A model generated the notes under the pieces. The model was given only the letters and a program-made list of their open reading frames with translations. It was not told the origin of the DNA and did no database searches. Below are positions 8,082 through 15,555 of a stretch of 44,089 nucleotides of DNA, piece after piece. Every line of letters starts with the position of its first letter. The stretch's first letter is position 1. The stretch covers positions 67,545-111,633 of the forward strand of contig NZ_AUBZ01000013.1 in the NCBI RefSeq assembly GCF_000429505.1, read 5' to 3'. This DNA comes from Aliagarivorans taiwanensis DSM 22990. Lineage in GTDB: Bacteria; Pseudomonadota; Gammaproteobacteria; Enterobacterales; Celerinatantimonadaceae. Position numbers and translations under genes: made by a program.

Positions 8082-8813
8082 TTATTGCGACCAGTGCTGA
8101 TAGCGCCCGATGTATTGCTTGGGCAGCGGCGCTGCGTAGTTGCCGGTTTTGGCGGTCTTTAGCCCCAGTTGAACCAATGACTCGGCCAACTTTACTGCCG
8201 CCGCTACCCCATCAATCACCGGCACTGACAGGTGCTGTTGCAGACGGCTCACCAGATCGCTCATCCCGGCGCAGCCAAGTACGATGGCCTCGGCGCCATC
8301 GTGCTCAACCGCTTGCTGGCATTCGCTTAGCAAACCTTGCAAGCTATCCTCGCTGACCGCTTCCAGATCCAATACTGCAATATCGCTGGCGCGCACACTT
8401 GCACAGACGTGTTGGTAGCCATAGCGTTGCAGCAGGTGATGGCTGGCGGGCAGGGTACGGCTTAGGGTGGTGACTACCGAAAAGCGCGATGCCACCAAGC
8501 TGGCCAGTTGAAAGGCAGCCCCGGCGATGCCTATTACCGGTGCGCTGGCGAGTTCGCGGCAGGCATCGATAGCCGGATCGCCGAAGCAGGCAATAATGTG
8601 GGCATCCACACCGATCTGTTCACCCTTGGCGATACAGTCGAGCACTGCCGCGCCTGCCAGCGCTTCATCGAAGGCACATTCAATGCTAAGCGGGCCGTGC
8701 TCAGGGCTTTGTGCGATGATCTCGCTGCCGGGCGCGCAAATTGCGGCCGCTGAGGTGGCGATCTTGTCAGTCATTCCCTGACAGGTGTTGGGGTTGATCA
8801 GGTTAATCTTCAT
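8082..8813 (-). CDS. Hydantoin/allantoin racemase (Asp/Glu racemase superfamily)
   Basis: This 243-residue enzyme belongs to the HyuE/allantoin racemase branch of the Asp/Glu/hydantoin racemase superfamily. Members interconvert enantiomers of 5-substituted hydantoins or allantoin with two catalytic cysteines. Both are visible: ACFGDPAIDACRE (near residue 80) and VLGCAGMSDL (near 181). The N-terminus MKINLINPNTC is typical of the family. The frame is open further upstream, but ATG at 8813 lies 5 bases after the GntR stop codon and uses a GGAG within the end of that gene, implying translational coupling. Downstream lie the MITE-like element and puuE. The pair racemase-allantoinase points to allantoin rather than hydantoin as substrate, which is inference. 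Confidence 0.88.
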   Translation of the reverse strand: MKINLINPNTCQGMTDKIATSAAAICAPGSEIIAQSPEHGPLSIECAFDEALAGAAVLDCIAKGEQIGVDAHIIACFGDPAIDACRELASAPVIGIAGAAFQLASLVASRFSVVTTLSRTLPASHHLLQRYGYQHVCASVRASDIAVLDLEAVSEDSLQGLLSECQQAVEHDGAEAIVLGCAGMSDLVSRLQQHLSVPVIDGVAAAVKLAESLVQLGLKTAKTGNYAAPLPKQYIGRYQHWSQ

Positions 8814-8818
8814 GGCTG

Positions 8819-9487
8819 CTACATCTCCGAAAACAGGCGCTGAAAGTCGATCTGGGCACAGTCGTTCCCATCCAATGAGATGGACTGCTTCACTTTGATA
8901 AGGTGGTGCTCCATCCATTGTTGGGCTTGGACAGTTTTGCGAGCATCCAGCAGTGTCAGTAGCTCGGCATGGTCACCGCTGTCGCAGCTCACGCTTTTGC
9001 GTGAGCCATAGGCGGCGAGCACCAGGGAGGAGCGATAGCAGAGCTGCTCGACAAACTCCGCCAGGATGCTGTTGTTGCTAATGGCTGCCAGTTCGTAGTG
9101 AAACTGGGCGGTCAGCTGAATCGACTGCGACAGCCAGCCTTGCTCGTCGGCATGGTTCTCTTCATCGACCATGGCATAGAAATGCTTGGCGTGTTTAGCC
9201 GTCCAGTTGTTAACGATGTCTGGGATCAGTTGGGGCTCGATAAGGATGCGACTGTTGAGCACCTCTTCCGCTTCTTGTCGGCTGGGGCGATTAACATGGG
9301 CGCCTTTGTTCGCCTCTACGATAACAAAGCGCTCTAGAGCGAGGCGTTGAATCACCTTGCGGATGCCGGTGCGACTAATGCCGAAGGCCTCTGCCAGTTT
9401 ATCTTCGGGCAGACGTTCGCCCGGTGGAAGTTTGTGCTCAACAATAGCCTTGAGCAGCTTTTGGTAGATCTGTTCGTCCTTTAACAT
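8819..9487 (-). CDS. GntR-family transcriptional regulator (FadR/FCD subfamily)
   Basis: This 222-residue regulator has an N-terminal winged helix-turn-helix (residues 1-65; PGERLPEDKLAEAFGISRTGIRKVIQRL) and a C-terminal all-helical FCD ligand domain (about 75-205). The FCD domain has histidines at the family's metal-binding positions (FHYELAAI, GDHAELL, MEHHL). It is encoded divergently from the NCS1 permease and directly upstream of the racemase gene, so it most likely controls both in response to an allantoin or hydantoin pathway metabolite. Two GTATAC palindromes lie just upstream of its ATG (9505-9510, 9527-9532) and a third just before the permease; they are the obvious operator candidates. 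Length is normal for the subfamily. Confidence 0.88.
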   Translation of the reverse strand: MLKDEQIYQKLLKAIVEHKLPPGERLPEDKLAEAFGISRTGIRKVIQRLALERFVIVEANKGAHVNRPSRQEAEEVLNSRILIEPQLIPDIVNNWTAKHAKHFYAMVDEENHADEQGWLSQSIQLTAQFHYELAAISNNSILAEFVEQLCYRSSLVLAAYGSRKSVSCDSGDHAELLTLLDARKTVQAQQWMEHHLIKVKQSISLDGNDCAQIDFQRLFSEM

Positions 9488-9502
9488 GGCTCACCTATAT
9501 TT

Positions 9503-9533
9503 TTGTATACGATTATTCTGCACAACGTATACC
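9503..9533. promoter_or_regulatory. Paired GTATAC operator candidates upstream of the GntR gene
   Basis: TTGTATACGA and AACGTATACC have their centres 22 bp apart, two helical turns. FCD-type regulators usually bind short palindromes of this kind (NNGTATACNN). A third copy lies upstream of the divergent permease gene. Between them (9534-9760) no gene or clear promoter was recognised. Confidence 0.45.
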
Positions 9534-9760
9534 AATTTTCCAAGCCCCTTTAACGCCGCTCCCTCTCTTGATTGCACAGCCTTTGAGAGAAAAAATAGAG
9601 TGAATAATGCACCTTGCTGGGGATTTCTTGCGCTGATGTAGTGCAAAAAACACGCAGGCCTTGGCTTGCAAACCCACCAAGCTCTCAGGATGATCAGGCG
9701 GTATCGGGCCTGCTATTGATTGGCATGTTTATTGTTTAGTGCTGAGTATTGTATTTGAAA

Positions 9761-9770
9761 TTGTATACAA
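9761..9770. promoter_or_regulatory. Third GTATAC operator candidate, upstream of the NCS1 permease
   Basis: TTGTATACAA is a perfect 10-bp palindrome ending 15 bases before the permease ATG at 9786, overlapping the position expected for early transcription. It shares its core with the two sites upstream of the GntR gene. Confidence 0.45.
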
Positions 9771-9785
9771 AATAGGGAAAGCACT

Positions 9786-11228
9786 ATGAACAAGGAATTT
9801 GCAGTCAGTGATCGCCTAAGCAATCACGATCTCAAGCCCGATGAAGAGCAGAAATGGGGATGGTACAGCATCTTTGCTTTCTGGATGTCGGATGTGCATA
9901 GCGTCGGCGGCTATGTGTTTGCAGCCAGCCTGTTTGCCTTGGGGCTAACCGGCATTCAGGTATTTATCGCTTTGTTGGTGGGGATCTCCATCGTACTGGT
10001 GTTTGCCAATCTTATGGGCAAGCCCGGGCAACAGGCCGGGGTGCCGTTTCCGGTGGTGGCGCGTATGTCGTTTGGGGTGTTTGGCGCTAACATACCGGCG
10101 GTGATCCGGGGACTCATCGCTGTAGTTTGGTACGGTATTCAAACCTATCTGGCCTCCAGCTCATTTATCATCTTGCTGCTATATATGTTCCCGTCTATGG
10201 AAAGCCTGGCTGAGCCGAGTTTCTTGGGGCTATCGTACTTGGGCTGGATTGGCTTTAGCTCGATGTGGTTGGTGCAAGGTGCGGTGTTTATGTTCGGTAT
10301 GGACATGGTGCGCAAGCTGATTGACTGGTCAGGTCCGGCGATTTATCTGGCAATGTTCGCCATGTGTATCTACATGATTCAGCTAGCGGGCTGGGACAAC
10401 ATCAGCTTTAACCTCAGCAGCAAACAGCTAAGCGGCTGGGAGTCATGGGGCCAAACCATCGCCGCTACAGCGCTGGTAGCGGGCTACTTTGCCGGGCCAA
10501 CCCTGAACTTCAGTGATTTCTCTCGCTATTGCAGCAGCTACCGCCAACTGAAACTGGGTAACTGGCTGGGACTGCCGATTAACTTCATGTTGTTTGCGGT
10601 GATCAGTGTGGTGATTGTGTCGGCCTCGATCCCGGTGTTTGGTGAGATGATCATGGATCCGGTGGAAACCGTGAAACGCCTCGATTCTGGGCTGATTACC
10701 ATCTTCGGCGCGTTGACCTTTATCTGTGCCACGGTGGGGATCAACATTGTGGCGAACTTTGTGGCGCCAGCTTTTGACTTCTCCAACGTGTCGCCACAGA
10801 AGATCAGCTTTAAAACCGGTGGCCTCATTGCCGCCTTCGGCTCAATCCTGCTCACCCCGTGGAATCTGTTTAACAACCCTGAGGTAATCCACTACACCGT
10901 GGATGTGCTGGCCGCCATGATTGGCCCACTGTACGGCATCATCATCGTCGACTACTACCTGCTGAAGAAGGGGCAGATCGATGTGCCATCGCTCTACACC
11001 GAATCCCCTCAGGGTCCCTATTGGTACCAAAACGGCATTAACAAGCGCAGTGTGATGGCTCTGCTTATCGCCAGTGTGGCCGCTATCTTTGCCACCTTTG
11101 TGTTTACCCCCTTGGCCACTTACGCGCTGTTTATCGGAGGCTCGGTGGCGGCGTTGTCCTATTACTGGTTAATGAAACCATCGTTGGCTGTGAGCCCACA
11201 ATTGAATATCGCAGAGGCCGATTCATAG
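9786..11228 (+). CDS. NCS1-family nucleobase/allantoin/hydantoin:cation symporter
   Basis: The 480-residue inner-membrane protein has about twelve hydrophobic segments and NCS1 hallmarks. These are the N-terminal DEEQKWGWYSIFAFWMSD block with the paired tryptophans and aspartate, GKPGQQAGVPFPVVAR near residue 78, an unwound-helix region NLMGKPG, and GPTLNFSDFSRY near 238. NCS1 symporters import purines, pyrimidines, allantoin or hydantoins with Na+ or H+. The divergent racemase and allantoinase genes argue for allantoin or a related ureide. ATG at 9786 has an AGGGAAAG site. A strong bidirectional terminator follows. The substrate cannot be fixed from sequence. Confidence 0.9.
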   Translation: MNKEFAVSDRLSNHDLKPDEEQKWGWYSIFAFWMSDVHSVGGYVFAASLFALGLTGIQVFIALLVGISIVLVFANLMGKPGQQAGVPFPVVARMSFGVFGANIPAVIRGLIAVVWYGIQTYLASSSFIILLLYMFPSMESLAEPSFLGLSYLGWIGFSSMWLVQGAVFMFGMDMVRKLIDWSGPAIYLAMFAMCIYMIQLAGWDNISFNLSSKQLSGWESWGQTIAATALVAGYFAGPTLNFSDFSRYCSSYRQLKLGNWLGLPINFMLFAVISVVIVSASIPVFGEMIMDPVETVKRLDSGLITIFGALTFICATVGINIVANFVAPAFDFSNVSPQKISFKTGGLIAAFGSILLTPWNLFNNPEVIHYTVDVLAAMIGPLYGIIIVDYYLLKKGQIDVPSLYTESPQGPYWYQNGINKRSVMALLIASVAAIFATFVFTPLATYALFIGGSVAALSYYWLMKPSLAVSPQLNIAEADS

Positions 11229-11241
11229 TCAGTTCACTCTC

Positions 11242-11281
11242 GGCACAAAAAAGCAGCGTGTTAGCGCTGCTTTTTTGTGCC
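11242..11281. terminator. Strong bidirectional terminator between the permease and the DUF4336 gene
   Basis: GCACAAAAAAGCAGCG (11243-11258) pairs perfectly with 11265-11280 around a six-base loop, extended by one further G-C pair. Runs of six A and six T give a usable terminator on both strands, serving the two convergent genes. Confidence 0.9.
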
Positions 11282-11315
11282 CGTATCGTTTTCTATCCCC
11301 TTGTATACAGGGCGC

Positions 11316-12062
11316 TTAGTTCAGCTTAAAGGCTTGTTTAAGGTGACCCATCGCGTTGCTCTCGACCGGGAGGCCGTGGGCCATAATGATGCTTTGCGGC
11401 TGCCAGCCCAAAATGGTGGTGAGGTGAGTGGCCAACTGTTTACGGCCGCGCCAAAAGCTCAGTCGCCAATCCAGTGGCATCTTGCCATCGGGCGCGAGGA
11501 TCCCGGCAAGCTGAGCAATCGGTTGTTGCCAGCGCTTAAAGTGTTGGCGCGGAAAGTTCTCGATAAAATCGCTGACCACCAAGCATGCAGAGGCCCTATG
11601 GAAAAACACGCACTCCTGCATGGCTGGTGAGCCGGTCACCAAGCAGTGAGCTAGCGCGTCACCCCACGGATAGTCTTGTTGGTTATCCAGTACCTCATCA
11701 AAGTGCAGATCGCTGCGCTTTTTAACCAGCTCCGTTGTCGCGTAGCTGGTGGCGTCTGGGTAGCATTGCTGCCATGGCTGCAGGAACAGATGATGTAAAT
11801 GATTGGGAGCAATCAGGTAGCGTACCTCGCCAAGTGCATCGACCTGTTGTTGTAAGCCGTCGTCCAAGGCTATCGGGCTGTGTACCCACAAGGTGCCGTC
11901 GCTAAGTTTGGCGATCACCATCCGGGTGGTAAAGGGAAAGCCGTAAAACGAGACAGTGCTACCCTCGACATACCAAAGTTTGTCATGCCAGGGGATAAGT
12001 CGCTGGCTGCTAGCGCTTGGTGTTCTTTGCGCTGTTTCTACATCCGTTACTTCTGCGTCCAT
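11316..12062 (-). CDS. DUF4336 protein (metallo-beta-lactamase-like fold)
   Basis: The 248-residue cytoplasmic protein matches the DUF4336 family, related to the metallo-beta-lactamase fold. Visible family features are LWYVEGSTVSFYGFPFTTRMVIAKL near residues 29-53, LWVHSPIAL, and the APNHLHHLFLQPW block near 85, which resembles a partial metal-binding HxH site. AHGLPV near the C-terminus may supply another histidine. No substrate or pathway is known to me for the family. The N-terminal 20 residues look non-conserved, and the ribosome site before ATG 12062 is weak, so the real start may be internal. It lies 94 bases downstream of the LysE-type exporter gene in the same direction and may be co-transcribed with it. 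Confidence 0.75.
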   Translation of the reverse strand: MDAEVTDVETAQRTPSASSQRLIPWHDKLWYVEGSTVSFYGFPFTTRMVIAKLSDGTLWVHSPIALDDGLQQQVDALGEVRYLIAPNHLHHLFLQPWQQCYPDATSYATTELVKKRSDLHFDEVLDNQQDYPWGDALAHCLVTGSPAMQECVFFHRASACLVVSDFIENFPRQHFKRWQQPIAQLAGILAPDGKMPLDWRLSFWRGRKQLATHLTTILGWQPQSIIMAHGLPVESNAMGHLKQAFKLN

Positions 12063-12156
12063 TGCTTACACGTCCAATGTTTTTGCGTTCAAAGCTTTAG
12101 CGATGATGCGATTCGCTGAGTGTGCCGCCACTGTCGATGCTGTTGTTTGAAGGGGA

Positions 12157-12780
12157 TTATTGGTTGGTCGCTAGCCTGCCCGCCAATAGCAGCAGTAGCC
12201 CACCCGAGGCACCTTCGATAATCCGGCTAAGCTTGTCGCGGTTGGCGCGGCTGAATAGCCAACTGCCCAGCAGGGCATAGCTGCTGTTAACCACCGTGGC
12301 CAGCAGGGTAAACACAAGCCCCAACGTTAGCAATTGCTGGGTGGTGTTGGCTTGCTCGAGATTAATAAACTGCGGTAAAAACGACAGGAAGAATAGGGCG
12401 ACCTTGGGGTTTAAGATGCTAACGATCACCCCTTGGTGAAAGGCGTTGTGGCTAGCGGGGGCGCTTTGCTTAAGGCTGAGTGCGCCGCCGCCCTTATAGG
12501 CTCTGCGCAGGGCGCTAAGGCCCAAGTAGACCAGATAGACGGCCCCCAGTAATTTGACGACGGTGAAAGCAAATGCCGATTGCAGTAGCAATGCCGACAA
12601 GCCTAATACCGCTGCCGCGGTGTGCAACAAGTAGCCCACGCCGAGTCCCAGCGCGGCAGTGAGACCGCGGCTAAGCTTGCCATGCATGGAGTGGGAGACA
12701 ATATAAACCACATCTGGCCCTGGGATCAGGTTCAGAGTGAGGCTGGCTAGTAAGAAAAAGCTAAGGGTGTTCCAATCCAT
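12157..12780 (-). CDS. LysE/RhtB-family amino-acid exporter
   Basis: This 207-residue inner-membrane protein has about six hydrophobic segments and the LysE/RhtB signature IPGPDVVYIVSHSMHGKLSRG (starting near residue 20). A typical YLVYLGLSALRR segment follows, then FHQGVIVSILNPKVALFFLSFLPQF near 113-137. Members export amino acids such as homoserine, threonine or leucine; the substrate here cannot be told. ATG at 12780 has only a weak ribosome site. The DUF4336 gene follows in the same direction. Confidence 0.9.
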   Translation of the reverse strand: MDWNTLSFFLLASLTLNLIPGPDVVYIVSHSMHGKLSRGLTAALGLGVGYLLHTAAAVLGLSALLLQSAFAFTVVKLLGAVYLVYLGLSALRRAYKGGGALSLKQSAPASHNAFHQGVIVSILNPKVALFFLSFLPQFINLEQANTTQQLLTLGLVFTLLATVVNSSYALLGSWLFSRANRDKLSRIIEGASGGLLLLLAGRLATNQ

Positions 12781-13197
12781 GGTGGTTACGGCTTCGCAGG
12801 GTCATGCTTGCTACTGTAACACAGTGGCTGTGCAGGCGATGGGCTCGCGTAAGAGCTCTGCCAGCAATAGATCATGTAAAACAATGAAATAATGACGTCA
12901 TTTTTCGCCATCTTAAGCAAAAATGGCTTTTTTGATGGAAAAAATAGGTAAAAACAGTCGAATATCCTTTACCCTTTGTAAAAAACTCTCAATGCATATA
13001 TTTCTAGTAATTACAGTAGGTTAGTGAGCGCTTATGACCTTAGAGGTAGTTTAAACAAAAGCGAGCGGTTAAAATGCGCTCAGTGGTAAAGTGAGATACA
13101 TAAAAGTGTAATATAAGCGTAATTTAAGCCCTCTACCATCGCGCCAAATTCAATTAACTGACACGTAAATGACATTCAATTGTCATCGAGACAGGTT
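12781..13197. other. Long divergent intergenic region (LysE gene / second Na+/Pi symporter gene)
   Basis: No ORF is supportable here. It holds a perfect 12-bp palindrome AATGACGTCATT (12891-12902). A weak hairpin GCCAT/ATGGC (12907-12927) followed by six T could terminate rightward transcription. Two sets of 11-bp-spaced repeats closer to the symporter gene are described separately. The stretch is clearly richer in A+T than the flanking genes. Confidence 0.5.
13106..13186. promoter_or_regulatory. 11-bp-period repeats (Pho-box-like) upstream of the second Na+/Pi symporter gene
   Basis: GTAATATAAGC (13108-13118) and GTAATTTAAGC (13119-13129) form a 10-of-11 direct repeat. Further on, TGACAC (13159), TGACAT (13170) and TGTCAT (13181) recur at exactly 11-bp steps. 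Read on the minus strand, ATGTCAT-N4-GTGTCAG (13158-13175) matches the PhoB consensus better than any other stretch, but it lies over the leader close to the ATG. Which, if any, is used cannot be decided. Confidence 0.35.
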
Positions 13198-14340
13198 ATG
13201 ACAACTCAAACGATTACGGCGCAATCTACTACAGTATCTCAGCGCTGGCTTAAATGGGGCCAACTGGCTCTAATGCTTTACTTTATGTTGGCCGCGGTAT
13301 CTATGGTCAGCGACGGTTTTAAGTGGGCAGTGGGAAGCCAAGCAACGGTACTTTTCGACTTTGCGTCGCATCCGGTTGCGGGTTTGATGATTGGCCTTAT
13401 CGCCACTTCACTTATCCAATCTTCCAGCACCGTGACCTCGATTATCGTAGGTCTGGTGGCGGGCGGTCTACCGGTATCTATCGCTATTCCAATGATCATG
13501 GGTGCCAACATCGGTACCACCCTGACCAACACGCTAGTGAGCCTTGGGCATGCCCGCTGTAAGGTGGAGTTCCAGCGCGCATTTGCCTGTGCCACCGTGC
13601 ATGACTTTTTCAACCTACTGGCCGTGGCGATCTTCTTGCCGCTAGAGATGATGTTTGGTCTGATGGACAAACTGAGTGCTTGGATGGTAACCCCGCTGGT
13701 GGGTACCGGTAACATGAGCATGAAGGGCCTGGACTTTATGAAGCCGATCATCGGCCCGATGGTTAACACCGTTAAGGCGCCGCTGGAGAGCTTGGGCACC
13801 ATGGGTGGCGTTGCATTGGCACTAATCGGTGTTGCGCTGATTGTGGTGTCGATTACCCGCATGGGTAAGCTGATGAAAAGCCTGATGGTGGGCCGTGCCC
13901 GTGAGATCCTCAAATCGGCGATTGGTCGTGGTCCGTTGCACGGTATCGCGTCTGGTTCAATCGTTACCGTGTTGGTTCAGTCTTCATCTACCACCACCAG
14001 CTTGGTTGTACCGTTGGTTGGCACAGGCGTGCTAAAGGTGCGTGATGTGTACCCATTCAATGTGGGCGCAAACATCGGTACCTGTATTACCGCGCTATTG
14101 GCTGCCACTGCTATTACCGGTGAGACGGCGGCCTTTGCCCTGCAAATCGCTTTGGTTCACCTGATCTTCAACGTGCTGGCGACCCTGTTTATCTTCGGTG
14201 TTCCAGCACTGCGTGAGCTGCCAATGAAGGGCGCTGAGTTCTTGGGCGATATGGCGGCTAAAACCAAGTGGGCCATCGCGGGCTACATTGGTTTGGTGTT
14301 CTTACTGCTACCTGGTTTGGTACTGCTGGTTACAATGTAA
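13198..14340 (+). CDS. Na+/phosphate symporter (NptA type), copy 2
   Basis: This 380-residue paralogue of the protein at 2553 has the same two QSSS motifs (LIQSSSTVTS, LVQSSSTTTS), the same GANIGT repeats and no PhoU domain. The core is nearly identical to copy 1; differences gather at the N-terminus and in small loops (GHARCKVEF here, GHAGDKTEF there). The frame is open to a TTG at 13180, but ATG at 13198 aligns with the paralogue and has a GAGACAGG stretch before it. It would import phosphate with Na+ across the inner membrane. The upstream region shows 11-bp-spaced repeats suggestive of PhoB control, and a good terminator follows. Confidence 0.9.
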   Translation: MTTQTITAQSTTVSQRWLKWGQLALMLYFMLAAVSMVSDGFKWAVGSQATVLFDFASHPVAGLMIGLIATSLIQSSSTVTSIIVGLVAGGLPVSIAIPMIMGANIGTTLTNTLVSLGHARCKVEFQRAFACATVHDFFNLLAVAIFLPLEMMFGLMDKLSAWMVTPLVGTGNMSMKGLDFMKPIIGPMVNTVKAPLESLGTMGGVALALIGVALIVVSITRMGKLMKSLMVGRAREILKSAIGRGPLHGIASGSIVTVLVQSSSTTTSLVVPLVGTGVLKVRDVYPFNVGANIGTCITALLAATAITGETAAFALQIALVHLIFNVLATLFIFGVPALRELPMKGAEFLGDMAAKTKWAIAGYIGLVFLLLPGLVLLVTM

Positions 14341-14359
14341 GACAGCGCTGCTGATACCC

Positions 14360-14388
14360 AAAAGCCGACCTGATGGTCGGCTTTTTTG
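14360..14388. terminator. Terminator after the second Na+/Pi symporter gene
   Basis: AAAAGCCGACC (14360-14370) and its complement (14375-14385) form an 11-bp stem around TGAT, followed by T residues. The matching A run makes it usable for the convergent Mrp operon, which ends at 14406. Confidence 0.9.
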
Positions 14389-14405
14389 CGTTTAGGCGGT
14401 GTGGA

Positions 14406-14789
14406 TTATTGCTTTTCGTCTGAGTCTTGCTCGGGCCCTTGGTGCTGGTAGGCGCGCTCTGTAAGCTGTGGGTTTTGGGTGTGCTCAGCTAGTTTGGCTT
14501 TATAGTGTAAGCCCGCCTTGGCCAGCATATGGGCCGAGATGGGGGCGGTGATTAGCAAGAACAGGGTAATCAACATCTCAATCAGGCTTAACTCACCTTT
14601 TTGCACGCTAAAGTAGATGATCGATGCGACCAGAATACAGCCCACGCCCAAGGTCGATGCCTTAGTAGGCGCATGTAGGCGGGTGAAGAAGTCCGGCAGC
14701 TTTGCCAGGCCAATCGAGCCAATTAACATAAAGCCTGCGCCGATTATCAGCACGGCACTCACAATAAATTCGGTAATAGGTCCCATCAT
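14406..14789 (-). CDS. phaG: Mrp/Pha cation:proton antiporter subunit G
   Basis: This 127-residue subunit has three hydrophobic segments and the MnhG/PhaG pattern: FMLIGSIGLAKLPDFFTRLHAPTKASTLGVGCIL near residues 20-53. It belongs to the hetero-oligomeric Mrp complex that exchanges Na+ or K+ for H+ across the inner membrane. It is the last gene of the operon and starts two bases after the phaF stop codon. The polar C-terminal tail (about 25 residues, Gln/Glu-rich) is common in the family. Confidence 0.93.
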   Translation of the reverse strand: MMGPITEFIVSAVLIIGAGFMLIGSIGLAKLPDFFTRLHAPTKASTLGVGCILVASIIYFSVQKGELSLIEMLITLFLLITAPISAHMLAKAGLHYKAKLAEHTQNPQLTERAYQHQGPEQDSDEKQ

Positions 14790-14791
14790 AA

Positions 14792-15061
14792 TTACTCGAT
14801 AATATCCCCACGAAGTAGGTACTTACAAAACGCTGCGGTGCTGACAAAACTCAGCAGGGCAATCAGTAACGCGCCTTCGAAATAGAGAGTAGAGTGGTGA
14901 TAAAGCCCCAGCAGAATAATCAGGCCGATGCTGTTGATGTACATGGTGTCTACGGCGATGATCCGGTCCGGCGTGGTGGGGCCGATGATTAAGCGCCAGG
15001 CATTCAGCGCCAGGCCGATGCAGATCAGCCCACAGGCAATCAGGATTGCGAACTCTAACAT
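14792..15061 (-). CDS. phaF: Mrp/Pha antiporter subunit F
   Basis: This 89-residue membrane subunit has three hydrophobic helices and the MnhF/PhaF motif GPTTPDRIIAVDTMYINSIG near residues 28-47. Its start overlaps the end of phaE by 7 bases, which implies translational coupling. Part of the cation:proton antiporter complex. Confidence 0.93.
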   Translation of the reverse strand: MLEFAILIACGLICIGLALNAWRLIIGPTTPDRIIAVDTMYINSIGLIILLGLYHHSTLYFEGALLIALLSFVSTAAFCKYLLRGDIIE

Positions 15062-15555
15062 TGGAATACCTCGCGAAGTGGGCGCTCATAGCGCTGCTTG
15101 ATATGGGCGATCATCTCTTGCTCATCGTCCAGATGCAGCACATGTATGTACAGCCATTTACGGTCTTTAGACAGCTCCACACTCACTGTACCCGGGGTCA
15201 GGGAGATTGAGCTGGTCAAAATGGTCAGTGGTAGCGGCGGCTCCAGCTCCACCGGAAACGCGATAAAGGCCGGGCGCAGCTTGCGGTTGCTTTGCAGCAC
15301 CCGCTTGGCCACATCGATGTTCGACACCACGATGTCGCCAAGCAGTACCAGCAGGTAGCGCAATGCCAGCAAAGGCTTTTTGGCGTAAACCTGCTGAACC
15401 CTTAGCGGCGCCACAATGATCGGGATGGCGATAGCCAACACCGTGCCCAGCAGAATATGGCCGGGGGTAAAGCCATGTAGCACTTGCCACACCGTCCAGA
15501 GCAGCAGGCTGTGGTAGGGCGTTGGCAGCAGTTTCGATTTAAGGGTCTTTACCAT
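15055..15555 (-). CDS. phaE: Mrp/Pha antiporter subunit E
   Basis: The product is a 166-residue MnhE/PhaE subunit. The N-terminal half carries membrane helices (LLLWTVWQVLHGFTPGHILLG near residue 18). The C-terminal half is a soluble domain with the family pattern LTSSISLTPGTVSVELSKDRKWLYIHVL near 112-139. It overlaps phaD and phaF by 7 bases each. In studied Mrp systems E lies at the interface of the complex. Confidence 0.93.
   Translation of the reverse strand: MVKTLKSKLLPTPYHSLLLWTVWQVLHGFTPGHILLGTVLAIAIPIIVAPLRVQQVYAKKPLLALRYLLVLLGDIVVSNIDVAKRVLQSNRKLRPAFIAFPVELEPPLPLTILTSSISLTPGTVSVELSKDRKWLYIHVLHLDDEQEMIAHIKQRYERPLREVFQC

Noticed and set aside
11301-11310. Fourth GTATAC palindrome, as a GntR operator
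   Set aside because: It lies beyond the terminator and downstream of both convergent genes, not in a promoter. A six-base core is expected by chance every few kilobases.
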